A DNA stretch of 64,000 bases from Paenibacillus endophyticus (GTDB lineage: Bacteria > Bacillota > Bacilli > Paenibacillales > Paenibacillaceae), in NCBI RefSeq assembly GCF_014192395.1, contig NZ_JACHXW010000018.1, forward strand, positions 83,252 to 147,251. Direction: 5' to 3'. Under the pieces are notes generated by a model, which saw nothing but the letters and a program-made list of their open reading frames with translations, was not told the DNA's origin and did no database searches. Made by a program: the position numbers and the translations under genes. Positions 8,277 to 16,496 of the stretch are shown piece after piece; positions within the stretch are counted from its first letter, which is position 1, and every line of letters begins with the position of its first letter.

Positions 8277-9158
8277 TTGGACAAAGTGCTATCGAATAAA
8301 AAAATAATTGCATTATACGTGCTGCCGTCTCTGCTTCTTATTCTAGCCATCGTATATATTCCGATCGTGCTGACCGCATACTACGGATTGAATGAGTGGA
8401 ATGGCATTGGCGCCATGACATTCGTCGGACTTGATAATTATATGGCCTTATTTAAGGATGCAACATTCTGGAACAGTGCATGGCATTCGCTGTTATTGGC
8501 TTTATTCTCGGGACTAAGTCTAATGCTTTATCTCGTTGTTGCAATGGTATTGGCCGCTAGAATCAAAGGAGCTCAACTGTTCCGTAAAATTTATCTCATT
8601 CCAATGCTGTTGTCATCTGTCGCCATTGCACAGTTATGGCTCAAAATTTATCATCCAACGAATGGCGTGTTGAACACCCTGTTGGAGTCGATTGGAATTG
8701 CAAACCCTCCCGCATGGCTCGCCGAGTCCTCGATCGTATTATTTGCTCTGTTTATACCGATTCTTTGGCAATATGCGGGTTTTTATATTTTAATCTATTA
8801 TGCGGCACTCAAGAACATCCCGGCATCGCTCGAGGAAGCTGCTAAGATTGACGGGGCGAACGCGCTGCAAATCGCTTGGAAGATCAAGCTCCCTCTTGCT
8901 ATGGAAGTAGTCAAAGTAACGATCGTGTTAGCCGTTGTCGGCTCGTTGAAATATTTCGATCTTATTTTTGTTATGACAGACGGCGGTCCGAGCGGCTCGA
9001 GTGAAGTGATGGCATCCTATATGTATCACGAAGCGTTCCGGGCATACGATTTTGGCTACGGAAGCGCAATTGGCTTCTTCCTTCTTGTCATCTGTCTTGC
9101 TGTTACTTGGGTCATTCGCAAACTAACTGCCACGAAGGATACGATCCAATATTCGTAA
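8277..9158 (+). CDS. Sugar ABC transporter permease (MalF-like)
   Basis: First of two inner-membrane permeases of the importer. It has six predicted spans, starting with ALYVLPSLLLILAIVYIPIV, and the EAA loop EEAAKIDGANALQIAWKIKL that contacts the ATPase. I choose TTG at 8277 because AAAGGAG at 8261-8267 lies 9 bases upstream and the resulting N-terminus (MDKVLSNKK) is normal for the family. An in-frame ATG at 8196 would place a strong hairpin inside the coding region. About 293 residues. It is followed 13 bases later by the second permease. Confidence 0.9.
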   Translation: MDKVLSNKKIIALYVLPSLLLILAIVYIPIVLTAYYGLNEWNGIGAMTFVGLDNYMALFKDATFWNSAWHSLLLALFSGLSLMLYLVVAMVLAARIKGAQLFRKIYLIPMLLSSVAIAQLWLKIYHPTNGVLNTLLESIGIANPPAWLAESSIVLFALFIPILWQYAGFYILIYYAALKNIPASLEEAAKIDGANALQIAWKIKLPLAMEVVKVTIVLAVVGSLKYFDLIFVMTDGGPSGSSEVMASYMYHEAFRAYDFGYGSAIGFFLLVICLAVTWVIRKLTATKDTIQYS

Positions 9159-9171
9159 GGAGGAACGCTTC

Positions 9172-10053
9172 ATGATTTCTGGAAACATAAGGAACCCTAA
9201 TGGGATAGCCGAATCAAAGTCGGGAATGATTTCAAAGCTGGGCTATGCCTTGTTATATGCCGTATTGGCTGCGGTTGCTGCGCTGCAGCTCTTTCCGCTC
9301 GTATGGCTGCTGTTTTTTTCTCTCAAAAACAATCAAGAGGTATTCAATCTTCCTCCGTTGTCGCTGCCGATGAATCCTCGCTGGGAAAATTATGCAAAGG
9401 TATGGAGTGCAGGAAATATTGATGTTTATTTTCTTAACAGCGTGTGGATTACGATAACGGCTACGCTGTTAACCGTTATTTTGGGAAGCTTGGTCACCTT
9501 TGCCGTGACGAGGATGAAATGGAAGGGCAGCTCATTCGTGCTTGGTTTATTTATGGTAGCGATGATGATTCCCGTTCATTCTACGCTTATACCGCTCTTT
9601 AGCCTTTTCAGCAAGGTAGGCTTAACCGATCACCCGTTGTCGCTGATTTTATCTTACATTGCATTTAATATGCCGATTACCATTATGATCTTGCTTGGGT
9701 TTTATTATGCACTGCCCAAAGAGGTGGAGGAGGCAGCGATTATAGATGGTTGTTCAGTCAACCGCATGTTCGTGCAGATCGTGTTTCCCATGACCAGTTC
9801 GGTAATAGCTACCACAGCCATTATTAACATGATTTATAATTGGAATGAATTTATATTCGTCAACACGTTTATCAGCTCAGATGCATACAAGACCTTGACA
9901 GTAGGCGTGCAAAATTTTATTGGGCAATATACGACGGACTGGGGCGCAATTGGTGCAACACTCATGATAAGCATTTTACCCATTTTAATTATGTTCCTGT
10001 TCCTTAGCAACCGTATAGTTGAAGGCATTGCTGCGGGCTCGGTGAAGGGGTAG
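9172..10053 (+). CDS. Sugar ABC transporter permease (MalG-like)
   Basis: Second permease, forming the membrane channel with the preceding gene product. Six spans are predicted; the EAA motif is VEEAAIIDGCSVNRMFVQIV and the protein ends in the typical GIAAGSVKG. The start ATG at 9172 has AAGGAGGAA upstream. The length of 293 residues is standard. It is the last gene of the operon; a strong terminator follows at 10092. Confidence 0.92.
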   Translation: MISGNIRNPNGIAESKSGMISKLGYALLYAVLAAVAALQLFPLVWLLFFSLKNNQEVFNLPPLSLPMNPRWENYAKVWSAGNIDVYFLNSVWITITATLLTVILGSLVTFAVTRMKWKGSSFVLGLFMVAMMIPVHSTLIPLFSLFSKVGLTDHPLSLILSYIAFNMPITIMILLGFYYALPKEVEEAAIIDGCSVNRMFVQIVFPMTSSVIATTAIINMIYNWNEFIFVNTFISSDAYKTLTVGVQNFIGQYTTDWGAIGATLMISILPILIMFLFLSNRIVEGIAAGSVKG

Positions 10054-10091
10054 TCAAACATTAGATCATGCAAGCTTTAGTAAGGATTAAG

Positions 10092-10128
10092 AGCTGGTTG
10101 CGGGAAATTGTCCGCAACCAGCTTTTTT
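10092..10128 (+). terminator. Terminator of the ABC importer operon
   Basis: A 12-bp stem (AGCTGGTTGCGG / CCGCAACCAGCT) with an 8-base loop is followed by a run of Ts. Confidence 0.9.
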
Positions 10129-10241
10129 CGTTGTGTGATACGAAAACTTAAAAACGTAAAGGGAGATGAATGATACTTATAGTCCGTCGACTCTGTTCGT
10201 CGAGGTAGATTAATATATTAAAAAAAGGAGTGAATAGAAAA

Positions 10242-10787
10242 ATGTTAAAACTCAAAAATTTCATTAAACCATCTATCTTTATCATCCTTACGCTAGCCTT
10301 CATGTCCGGCTGTGGAATCACGGAAAATGCTTCTGAACGCGCAGCCGAAAAACTAATCGAACAATCGACTGGCGTGAAGGTCAATCAAGAAGGCAATGAT
10401 GTTACTATTCAATCAAAAGATGGGGACATCACGCTTGGCGGAGAATCGGAAAAGCTTCCAGAGGGATTCCCGTTATCCGCTTTTCCCGGTGCCAAGATTG
10501 AAAGCTCTATGACTACCGATGGAGAAGACGGCAAACATTATATCGTTGCATTGTCCAGCTCTGAACCAATCGTTGATCTAGCCGCTTTCTATGAAGAGGC
10601 ACTCAAGGTAAAAGGGATTCAGCCAGAGCGAACGGAACTCCAGGATGAGGAAAACGGCTCTATCCATTCCATATTCATGAATGGAAAAACGGATTTGTTA
10701 AATGTGACGGTGCAAATCGTAAAAGACGAGAGTGATAAGGAGAACGAGAGCTTCATGCTCAATTTGATGGTCACACAAACGGAGTAA
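10242..10787 (+). CDS. Small lipoprotein of unknown function
   Basis: A predicted membrane-anchored lipoprotein: the signal peptide ends in lipobox MSGC (Cys about residue 24). The mature part of about 158 residues is acidic. A short N-terminal helix is followed by a beta-prone segment (VTIQSKDGDITLGGE) and a region beginning LPEGFPLSAFPGAKI that resembles other Bacillota surface lipoproteins without assigned roles. I do not recognise a functional family. The ATG at 10242 is preferred over the GTG at 10230, which overlaps the ribosome site AAAAAAGGAG. It is a single-gene unit with its own terminator. Confidence 0.8.
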   Translation: MLKLKNFIKPSIFIILTLAFMSGCGITENASERAAEKLIEQSTGVKVNQEGNDVTIQSKDGDITLGGESEKLPEGFPLSAFPGAKIESSMTTDGEDGKHYIVALSSSEPIVDLAAFYEEALKVKGIQPERTELQDEENGSIHSIFMNGKTDLLNVTVQIVKDESDKENESFMLNLMVTQTE

Positions 10788-10830
10788 TAGAAAAGTTTAT
10801 ACATGAAGCTGCGAATAATCTTTGGACGAA

Positions 10831-10880
10831 AACAAAACTACTCTCCTATGCTCTGTAGGTGAGTAGTCTTGTTTAGTTTT
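10831..10880 (+). terminator. Terminator of the lipoprotein gene
   Basis: AACAAAACTACTC (10831-10843) pairs with GAGTAGTCTTGTT (10861-10873) and is followed by a T-rich tail. Confidence 0.75.
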
Positions 10881-10908
10881 AAAGCGTATTTGGAAGTTAG
10901 CAAGCTAA

Positions 10909-10921
10909 ACTACCCGGTAGT
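10909..10921 (+). promoter_or_regulatory. Candidate operator upstream of the TetR gene
   Basis: ACTACC-C-GGTAGT is a perfect 6+1+6 inverted repeat in the 270-base gap before the TetR-family gene. The site is short, so chance occurrence is possible. Confidence 0.3.
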
Positions 10922-11059
10922 CAACCATTGGGCAGTTTCAGCCGAAATGCTAAACTTTCCATCCTTTTCAATCTTCTCTCTGTGTGTACTTAATTTACAC
11001 TGCGTTATATAATGAACAAAATATAAATTAGATAGATTTTAATTAGAAAGGAGAAAGAT

Positions 11060-11674
11060 ATGGATCATGCAACACCGCGAACCGATCCCCGTATCGTGCG
11101 AACGCGACAATTGCTGAGGGACGCTTTTATTGAGCTGCTGCAGGAAATAGATATCGAGAAAATTTCGGTCAATCGCCTGGCAGAACGCGCCACCATCAAT
11201 CGTGTTACTTTTTATCTGCACTATCGGGATATTCCAGATATGCTGGAGAAGATGGCTGATGAGATGGTCGAGGACATTCAAAAGGTTCTGAATGAAACGC
11301 CGCTTCATTTGAATCCGAACTCGAATGAGGAAGAGTCTTGGCCATTGCTGGTGAATCTGCTAGAGCATCTTTCCAAACATGCGAAATTCTACAAGGTCAT
11401 TCTTGCCACGCATCGGACGACGATCTTTTCTGACCGTTTGTTAAAGCTGCTTGCAGGATTAGTTACCGATCGAATAGAAAAAAAGGAGGCCGATTCCGTT
11501 CGTTCTTCGTTAAATATACAGAAGGATATTGCTATTTGGTACGGATCTTCGGCATTGATTGGAACGATTATCGCTTGGCTTCGCAATGATATGCCCTATA
11601 CACCGCTTTATCTCGCCAAACAATTTGTTTTGCTGCGGTCAACATCAGCTAAGACGACAAATCCGAATAAATAG
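11060..11674 (+). CDS. TetR/AcrR family transcriptional regulator
   Basis: A DNA-binding repressor with an N-terminal TetR helix-turn-helix: residues about 12-60 include IVRTRQLLRDAFIELL, ISVNRLAERATINRVTFYLHY, which is the canonical recognition-helix region ending in FY-HY. The C-terminal all-helical domain is like those of the TetR_C group with YckC/DhaS-type sequences. The start has GAAAGGAG upstream. Ten bases downstream begins an AraC regulator, so the two are probably co-transcribed and may act together. A TATAAT at 11008-11013 could be the -10 box. Confidence 0.85.
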   Translation: MDHATPRTDPRIVRTRQLLRDAFIELLQEIDIEKISVNRLAERATINRVTFYLHYRDIPDMLEKMADEMVEDIQKVLNETPLHLNPNSNEEESWPLLVNLLEHLSKHAKFYKVILATHRTTIFSDRLLKLLAGLVTDRIEKKEADSVRSSLNIQKDIAIWYGSSALIGTIIAWLRNDMPYTPLYLAKQFVLLRSTSAKTTNPNK

Positions 11675-11683
11675 GAGGGCATC

Positions 11684-12493
11684 ATGATGTCAGCAGTGGC
11701 CTTTCACCGCGATCCATTGTTGCCTTTATTGGAAGCTAAGCAATGCATGAGAAGCGATCTTGCTTATCATAAGCATTTTCATGAGGAATATTCAATTGGA
11801 TTAATTGATAAAGGAACAACGAACGCTTGGTGCGATGGAAAGCTGCTTCAGGTTGATGAGGGGAGACTGATCAGTTTTCCACCCACCATGATCCATGCTT
11901 GTCAGCCTCAAGAAGATTCAGATTGGGAATACAAGATGCTGTATATCAAGCCTGAATGGTTTCAAGGCCTCAAGCAGCGAGAGATTGATCAGCTTTACAT
12001 CCCTTACTTGCTGGAAGATGGTAAAAATAAAGCTTGTCGGTTGCATTTAAACCGCACGATGGATGCGATAGCTAGAAAAGGCACTCCCCTTGAGATTGAA
12101 TCGGCTTTAATTGATCTCGTACAAGCGCTTGTCAGCCAGAATGCCTCCGATCTTGAGCATGAATCACCATGCAAACAGGATCAAAAGTATGTTAAAAGCA
12201 TCAGAGAGTACCTGCATGCGCATTTTGCCGAGCAGGTCACGTTGGAAGGCCTGGAGATCGAAACAGGAATAAGCAAGTTTCATCTCGTACGGTTATTTAA
12301 GAAATGGAGCCATCTTCCTCCACATGCTTATCAAATTCTACTAAGAATCAATCATGCAAAGGCAGAGCTGGCGAAGCAAAGACCTATTGCCGATGTAGCG
12401 GCTGAGGTAGGCTTTTATGACCAAAGTCACTTTGCGAAGGCTTTCTTTAAAATAGTGGGGACAACCCCGCAAAAATATGCGTTTTCGATTTGA
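11684..12493 (+). CDS. AraC family regulator with cupin sensor domain
   Basis: An N-terminal AraC-binding cupin domain (residues about 10-100, YHKHFHEEYSIGLIDKG carries the histidine-rich strand) is followed by a C-terminal double helix-turn-helix (about 170-268: LEIETGISKFHLVRLFKKW and VAAEVGFYDQSHFAKAFFK). This layout is common in regulators of amino-acid exporters or metabolite-responsive genes. AGGAGG lies 5 bases before the ATG at 11684 and 8 before that at 11687; either may be used. Its position before proline dehydrogenase suggests control of that gene, but this is inference. Confidence 0.88.
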   Translation: MMSAVAFHRDPLLPLLEAKQCMRSDLAYHKHFHEEYSIGLIDKGTTNAWCDGKLLQVDEGRLISFPPTMIHACQPQEDSDWEYKMLYIKPEWFQGLKQREIDQLYIPYLLEDGKNKACRLHLNRTMDAIARKGTPLEIESALIDLVQALVSQNASDLEHESPCKQDQKYVKSIREYLHAHFAEQVTLEGLEIETGISKFHLVRLFKKWSHLPPHAYQILLRINHAKAELAKQRPIADVAAEVGFYDQSHFAKAFFKIVGTTPQKYAFSI

Positions 12494-12533
12494 AAGAGAG
12501 CAATATTTTACTATACCGATTCCGATCTAACTT

Positions 12534-12548
12534 GTAAACTAGGTTTAC
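12534..12548 (+). promoter_or_regulatory. Palindromic site before proline dehydrogenase
   Basis: GTAAAC-TAG-GTTTAC is a perfect 6+3+6 inverted repeat 25 bases before the start codon. It could be an operator for the upstream TetR or AraC protein, or part of the leader. Confidence 0.35.
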
Positions 12549-12573
12549 TTGAAAGAAGGAGAGGAAGAGAACC

Positions 12574-13545
12574 ATGCATCTGGGATCAGAATTGGACAAA
12601 TCATTTACAGCTGCACTTAAAACAATCGCTCGCCGTGCAGATCTAAAGTCTTATGTGGAGAGTACACCGCAGCTGAAGCATGTGCTGCAGCTTGCGGCTG
12701 CCAGGTATGTGACAGGTGAGGCACGTCAAGATGGACTTGACGCAGCAGCGAAGCTTATCGCCAAAGGCTATGCGACATCTATTGAATATATTGGTGAGAA
12801 TACGGCCGATGCCACTGCATGCGAGGCTGCGGCTAGGGAGTTGCTGGCATTAATTCATGAAGTTGGCCAGAATGAAGTCTCGGCACGAGTATCATTCGAT
12901 CTATCGCATATCGGTCTTCTACTGGATACCGAACTTGCCTATTCACATCTCATGAATCTAGCTCATCAAGCACAGAAGACTGGCGTCGAGCTATTTATTA
13001 GCATGGAGGAGTCCTCTAAGACGGATAGGATTCTTTCTATTTATAAACGGGCTGTCTTAACTTATCCGAATATCGGCATAACCTTACAGGCGCAGTTGAT
13101 AAGAACACCTCAGGATTTGGCCGCTTTGCACGGCACGCCTGGTCGCATCCGGATTGTCAAAGGCGCTTATCAAGAGCCAGATGACTGCATGATTCCTCGT
13201 TCTTCCGAGCTTAATCAACGATTTGTTGAGCTTGTAGAAAGCGTTATTCGACACGGGCATTATGTGTCTATCGCGACGCATGATGCGTTCATCATCGAAG
13301 AGCTTCTCGATCAGGAATGGTTGTCCAATTCGAATGTAGAGTTTGAAATGCTGTACGGCATACGCCCAGACTTGAGCAGCAAGCTGAAAGCGGCGGGGTA
13401 TCCGATACGCATTTATCTGACGTATGGCCATGAATGGTACTTGTATCTGTGTCATCGTATTGCGGAGTACCCTCCGAATCTTTTCCAAGCCGTCATAGAC
13501 ACCGTGAGCAATGAGAAAGTAGAGTCAGTTCAGGCGTATGCGTAA
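12574..13545 (+). CDS. Proline dehydrogenase family protein
   Basis: FAD-dependent oxidation of proline to pyrroline-5-carboxylate is the expected reaction, the first step of proline catabolism. The sequence follows the monofunctional PRODH barrel: VSFDLSHIGLLLD, GITLQAQLIRTPQDL, the KGAY stretch that binds flavin and substrate, SIATHD, FEMLYGIRPDL and a C-terminal RIYLTYGHEWYLYLCHRIAE, the last close to the conserved YG-W-YL-RR block. The final arginine pair of the family is changed to HR here, so substrate preference may differ. The length of 323 residues is normal. No pyrroline-carboxylate dehydrogenase gene is adjacent. The start has GAAGGAGAGG upstream. Confidence 0.87.
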   Translation: MHLGSELDKSFTAALKTIARRADLKSYVESTPQLKHVLQLAAARYVTGEARQDGLDAAAKLIAKGYATSIEYIGENTADATACEAAARELLALIHEVGQNEVSARVSFDLSHIGLLLDTELAYSHLMNLAHQAQKTGVELFISMEESSKTDRILSIYKRAVLTYPNIGITLQAQLIRTPQDLAALHGTPGRIRIVKGAYQEPDDCMIPRSSELNQRFVELVESVIRHGHYVSIATHDAFIIEELLDQEWLSNSNVEFEMLYGIRPDLSSKLKAAGYPIRIYLTYGHEWYLYLCHRIAEYPPNLFQAVIDTVSNEKVESVQAYA

Positions 13546-13565
13546 AAGCAAATGGATACAAATAC

Positions 13566-13594
13566 AAAGCTCGCCGATCTGTCGGCGGGCTTTG
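13566..13594 (+). terminator. Terminator of proline dehydrogenase
   Basis: A 12-bp stem (AAAGCTCGCCGA / TCGGCGGGCTTT, one G-U) with a 4-base loop. The tail TTTGTT is short. Confidence 0.8.
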
Positions 13595-13660
13595 TTCGTC
13601 TTCCATTCGCTAGGATGATTACATCAGCTGCGATCCAAGGCTACAGCAGATCACCGTGCC

Positions 13661-14458
13661 TTACAGCACCTGAAATACCGGATTAGACGCTATAAAGTGA
13701 ACAGGCAGACTCGGATATGCTCTCCTTAGTTGTTCGGCCAGATAACGCATGCCGGGCTCTTCGCTCTCTGCATGCCCTATGCTTACTAATGCTTTTGGAA
13801 TGCCATGATTGACAGAATCCCTCACGTATTCGGGTGTTTCCCACTCAGGCCCTTCACCAGCGATGATCAGGTCAACTCCCTTGTCGCGGTAGAGCGGGAT
13901 AGCGTTAGCTATTCCGCCCCTGTAGCCTACAAGGATGCCGATACGCCTGCAAATCATATGCGGGTCGCCGGCTAAACGCACATAGGGGATAGCTAGCTTT
14001 GATTTGACGTATTCCGCAACCTCATCGGCACGCATTTCGCCGGGCATACGGAGAATAGCTGCTGTAGGCAGCATTTCCTCTACGCACGCTTCCAGCTTCA
14101 AATCCTGCAGCAGGCCGATCATAATCGGATCAGGCTGTGCGCTGTGGCAATAGTCATGGTGTCGATAGATAACAAGACCCGAGTACTGAACGCGCTTTGT
14201 TTTGTTCGCATATACCGGATCACCGATCAATAGCCCGTCAATCGTTCGATGGCTGTAATAGGAGGTTTCATGGGAAATAAGCAAGTTCACGTCCAAGGAC
14301 AAAGCTTGCTCAATGACCTGCTGAGTTGCCATAAACGTCGTCGCAATTCCGCGTACTTTCATATCCGGAGAGCCGAACTCCAATCCATCGACCGTATTCG
14401 CAATAGAGTGGACGGAGGAACGGATGGCATCGACTACATTTCTAATCGTTATTGTCAT
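13661..14458 (-). CDS. Nif3-like dinuclear metal centre protein
   Basis: Member of the NIF3/YbgI/DUF34 family, hexameric proteins with a two-metal site and no firmly assigned general function (GTP cyclohydrolase-type fold). Seen here: VDGLEFGSPD near the start, LLISHETSYYSH where the family usually has a double histidine (HH), and the C-terminal metal motif GHAESE. The HE in place of HH at the first ligand site marks a divergent subgroup. The length of 265 residues matches the short form. It is transcribed away from the fructokinase gene, sharing a 209-base divergent region with it. Confidence 0.8.
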   Translation of the reverse strand: MTITIRNVVDAIRSSVHSIANTVDGLEFGSPDMKVRGIATTFMATQQVIEQALSLDVNLLISHETSYYSHRTIDGLLIGDPVYANKTKRVQYSGLVIYRHHDYCHSAQPDPIMIGLLQDLKLEACVEEMLPTAAILRMPGEMRADEVAEYVKSKLAIPYVRLAGDPHMICRRIGILVGYRGGIANAIPLYRDKGVDLIIAGEGPEWETPEYVRDSVNHGIPKALVSIGHAESEEPGMRYLAEQLRRAYPSLPVHFIASNPVFQVL

Positions 14459-14584
14459 AGATATAAATCCTTTCTGGATGGGTGGACTCCATCTCCATAT
14501 ACACTTCGATAGAAGGAAGCATACTCCTTTCGCATAAGGATACTAATTGATGATAGGTACAGCGAAATGAAGGTGCATAAAAGG

Positions 14585-14614
14585 TTGACGAGAAATGAAC
14601 GAAGCTTCTATAAT
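14585..14614 (+). promoter_or_regulatory. SigA promoter of the fructokinase gene
   Basis: TTGACG (14585-14590) and a perfect TATAAT (14609-14614) are spaced by 18 bases, 53 bases before the start codon. It is one of the best promoter matches in the window. Confidence 0.75.
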
Positions 14615-14667
14615 CAGAAAAACGATTACGTTCTGACATAAATACGAATAGAGGAGCATGCGTACTC

Positions 14668-15558
14668 ATGCGAATTGGAGCAATTGAAGCAGGCGGCACG
14701 AAATTTGTATGCGGGATTGGGAATGAAAGCGGTGAGATCGAGGACCGGATCAGCTTTCCGACGGAGAAGCCTGAACAGGTGATGGAGCAGGTTATTTCCT
14801 ATTTTAAAGTAAAAAAACCGGAAGCGATAGGCATTGGCACCTTTGGACCGATTGATATCGACCGTAAAAGTGCGACGTTCGGCAGTGTTACGACGACTCC
14901 GAAGCCAGGTTGGTCAGGGTATCCCTTTCTGGATACGCTTAAGCGTGAATTTCATGTACCATTTGGGTGGGACACGGATGTAAATGCCGCTGCTTACGGA
15001 GAGGCAGTCTGGGGAGCTGCTCAGGGACTGGATAGCTGTGTGTATTTCACGATCGGGACAGGAATTGGAGTTGGTGTCTATTCCGAAGGAAGGCTGGTTC
15101 ACGGCTTAGTTCATCCAGAAGGCGGACATATATTGCCGCGACGTCATCCAGATGACCGCTATGAGGGGAACTGCCCATATCATGGCGATTGCTTGGAGGG
15201 GATGGCTGCAGGTCCTGCGATTGAGAAACGCTGGGGCGTGAAAGGCAGCGAGCTAGAAGCTAATCATCCTGCGTGGGCGATGGAGGCCTATTATCTAGGT
15301 CAAGCTGTGACGAGCGCGATTCTGATGCTTTCGCCCAAACGGGTCATTTTAGGCGGTGGTGTTATGCATCAAGAGCAACTGCTGCCTATGATTCGTAGCG
15401 AGGTAAGCAAAAATCTTAATGGCTACGTCAGCGCAGCGCAGCTGTTGTCCGGAATGGACGATTACATCGTATTGCCTGGACTAGGCGACAATGCCGGCTT
15501 ATGCGGCTCGCTCGCACTTGGCCTTGCTGCATGGGAGAATAGGGACCAGCAGCAATAA
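14668..15558 (+). CDS. scrK: ROK family fructokinase
   Basis: A cytoplasmic sugar kinase, probably fructose to fructose-6-phosphate, of the Bacillus YdhR/GmuE type. It shows the ROK nucleotide motif AIEAGGTKF at the N-terminus, the sugar-binding WDTDVNAAAYGEA, the TIGTGIGVG loop, and the zinc site of bacterial fructokinases with ligands expected at His154, Cys169, His172 and Cys175 (HPEGGHILP then GNCPYHGDCLEG). The length of 296 residues is typical. It is monocistronic, with a strong promoter and its own terminator. The exact substrate (fructose, mannose or another hexose) cannot be read from sequence. Confidence 0.9.
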   Translation: MRIGAIEAGGTKFVCGIGNESGEIEDRISFPTEKPEQVMEQVISYFKVKKPEAIGIGTFGPIDIDRKSATFGSVTTTPKPGWSGYPFLDTLKREFHVPFGWDTDVNAAAYGEAVWGAAQGLDSCVYFTIGTGIGVGVYSEGRLVHGLVHPEGGHILPRRHPDDRYEGNCPYHGDCLEGMAAGPAIEKRWGVKGSELEANHPAWAMEAYYLGQAVTSAILMLSPKRVILGGGVMHQEQLLPMIRSEVSKNLNGYVSAAQLLSGMDDYIVLPGLGDNAGLCGSLALGLAAWENRDQQQ

Positions 15559-15625
15559 CCTCGCGGGAATGATAACTTGTTTTGAATAGAAATCGTTTTG
15601 AATAGAAATAGGGTAAAGCGAAACG

Positions 15626-15668
15626 AATAGCGGTACAGGTGTCTATTCCTGTGCCGCTATTTTCTATT
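15626..15668 (+). terminator. Terminator of the fructokinase gene
   Basis: AATAGCGGTACAGG pairs with CCTGTGCCGCTATT (one wobble) around an 8-base loop and is followed by TTCTATTT. Confidence 0.8.
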
Positions 15669-15727
15669 TGGGTCCATGGCTGTTAGTTGGCTGGAGCTTA
15701 GGAACTCGGATGATATGCGCGAAACGG

Positions 15728-16081
15728 TTAGTCGTCTGGATGGTTTTTCTTTGCGGATAATGCATGATGCAGCAGCATCGAGAACAGTTTTCGCATGGAA
15801 TGCGCACCAATCTTATTCATTAGATTGGCAAGATGATTTTTGACTGTTTTTTCGCTGATGACGCATTTCTCGGAAATTTCGCGATTAGAAAAACCATGGA
15901 TTACAGATAAGGCGAGTATCTCTGATTCCCGTTGCGTCAGGCGATAAATCAGTGAAAACTCTTGCATTGAACAGTTTAGCTTTTGTGCTACGGAATGCTC
16001 CAAAGCCTCGTTTGCGGCAACGCATTTTTGTATGATCAATTCTTCAAGTGATGGTTTCCTGTCTTCATAAGTGAGTTTCAT
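15728..16081 (-). CDS. Orphan LuxR-type helix-turn-helix protein
   Basis: A 117-residue protein with a LuxR/GerE DNA-binding domain at residues about 48-108: LTQRESEILALSVIHGFSNREISEKC and ISEKTVKNHLANLMNKIG. There is no receiver domain; the first 45 residues are a short helical extension. GerE-like stand-alone LuxR domains regulate late sporulation genes, but this one is longer and not clearly GerE. It may be a single-domain regulator acting as a constitutive or partner-dependent factor. It lies 415 bases from, and divergent to, a NarL-type two-component pair. Confidence 0.78.
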   Translation of the reverse strand: MKLTYEDRKPSLEELIIQKCVAANEALEHSVAQKLNCSMQEFSLIYRLTQRESEILALSVIHGFSNREISEKCVISEKTVKNHLANLMNKIGAHSMRKLFSMLLHHALSAKKNHPDD

Positions 16082-16496
16082 CTATTATGCTTGCTTTCGA
16101 GCATCAAACGGATGGAGAAAAAAATACTTGAGAGGAGCAGGAAGCAGCCTAATACGTTCCAGAGTATCCATAGCATGTCGTTAGGTCTCCCTTGAAGTTT
16201 TATTCTCATCTGCTAAAGATAAGTGAGTACCAATCTTAATGATTGTCTAAACAATAAATATCTCATTCTTTTGCCTCATTACGGATGAGAAAACTTTTAT
16301 TCAAATGGTTCCAAGGTCTCTTTCTATTCCTCTTTTATCATTATAAATAATGATAAAGACTTATTCTAGATGAAAAAGTTCACTAAAAAGACATGTGATC
16401 CGATGATTCTCGCTGAAATTTGCTTATTCATATGACTAAAGTCATGTTTATGATAAAATATTTGGTAAAACGATCATGTTCTGCGGGGACTTAAAT
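16082..16496. other. Intergenic region between the LuxR-type gene and the NarL-type kinase
   Basis: I see no gene in this A+T-rich stretch. It should hold the promoters of both flanking genes. The only clear structure is a palindrome next to a -10 box at its right end. Confidence 0.6.
16432..16454 (+). promoter_or_regulatory. Operator-like palindrome and -10 box before the sensor kinase
   Basis: ATGACT-AA-AGTCAT (16432-16445) is a perfect inverted repeat immediately upstream of TATGAT (16449-16454). The ACT-N-AGT core resembles sites used by VraR/LiaR-type NarL-family regulators, so autoregulation by the response regulator encoded next is plausible. Confidence 0.5.
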
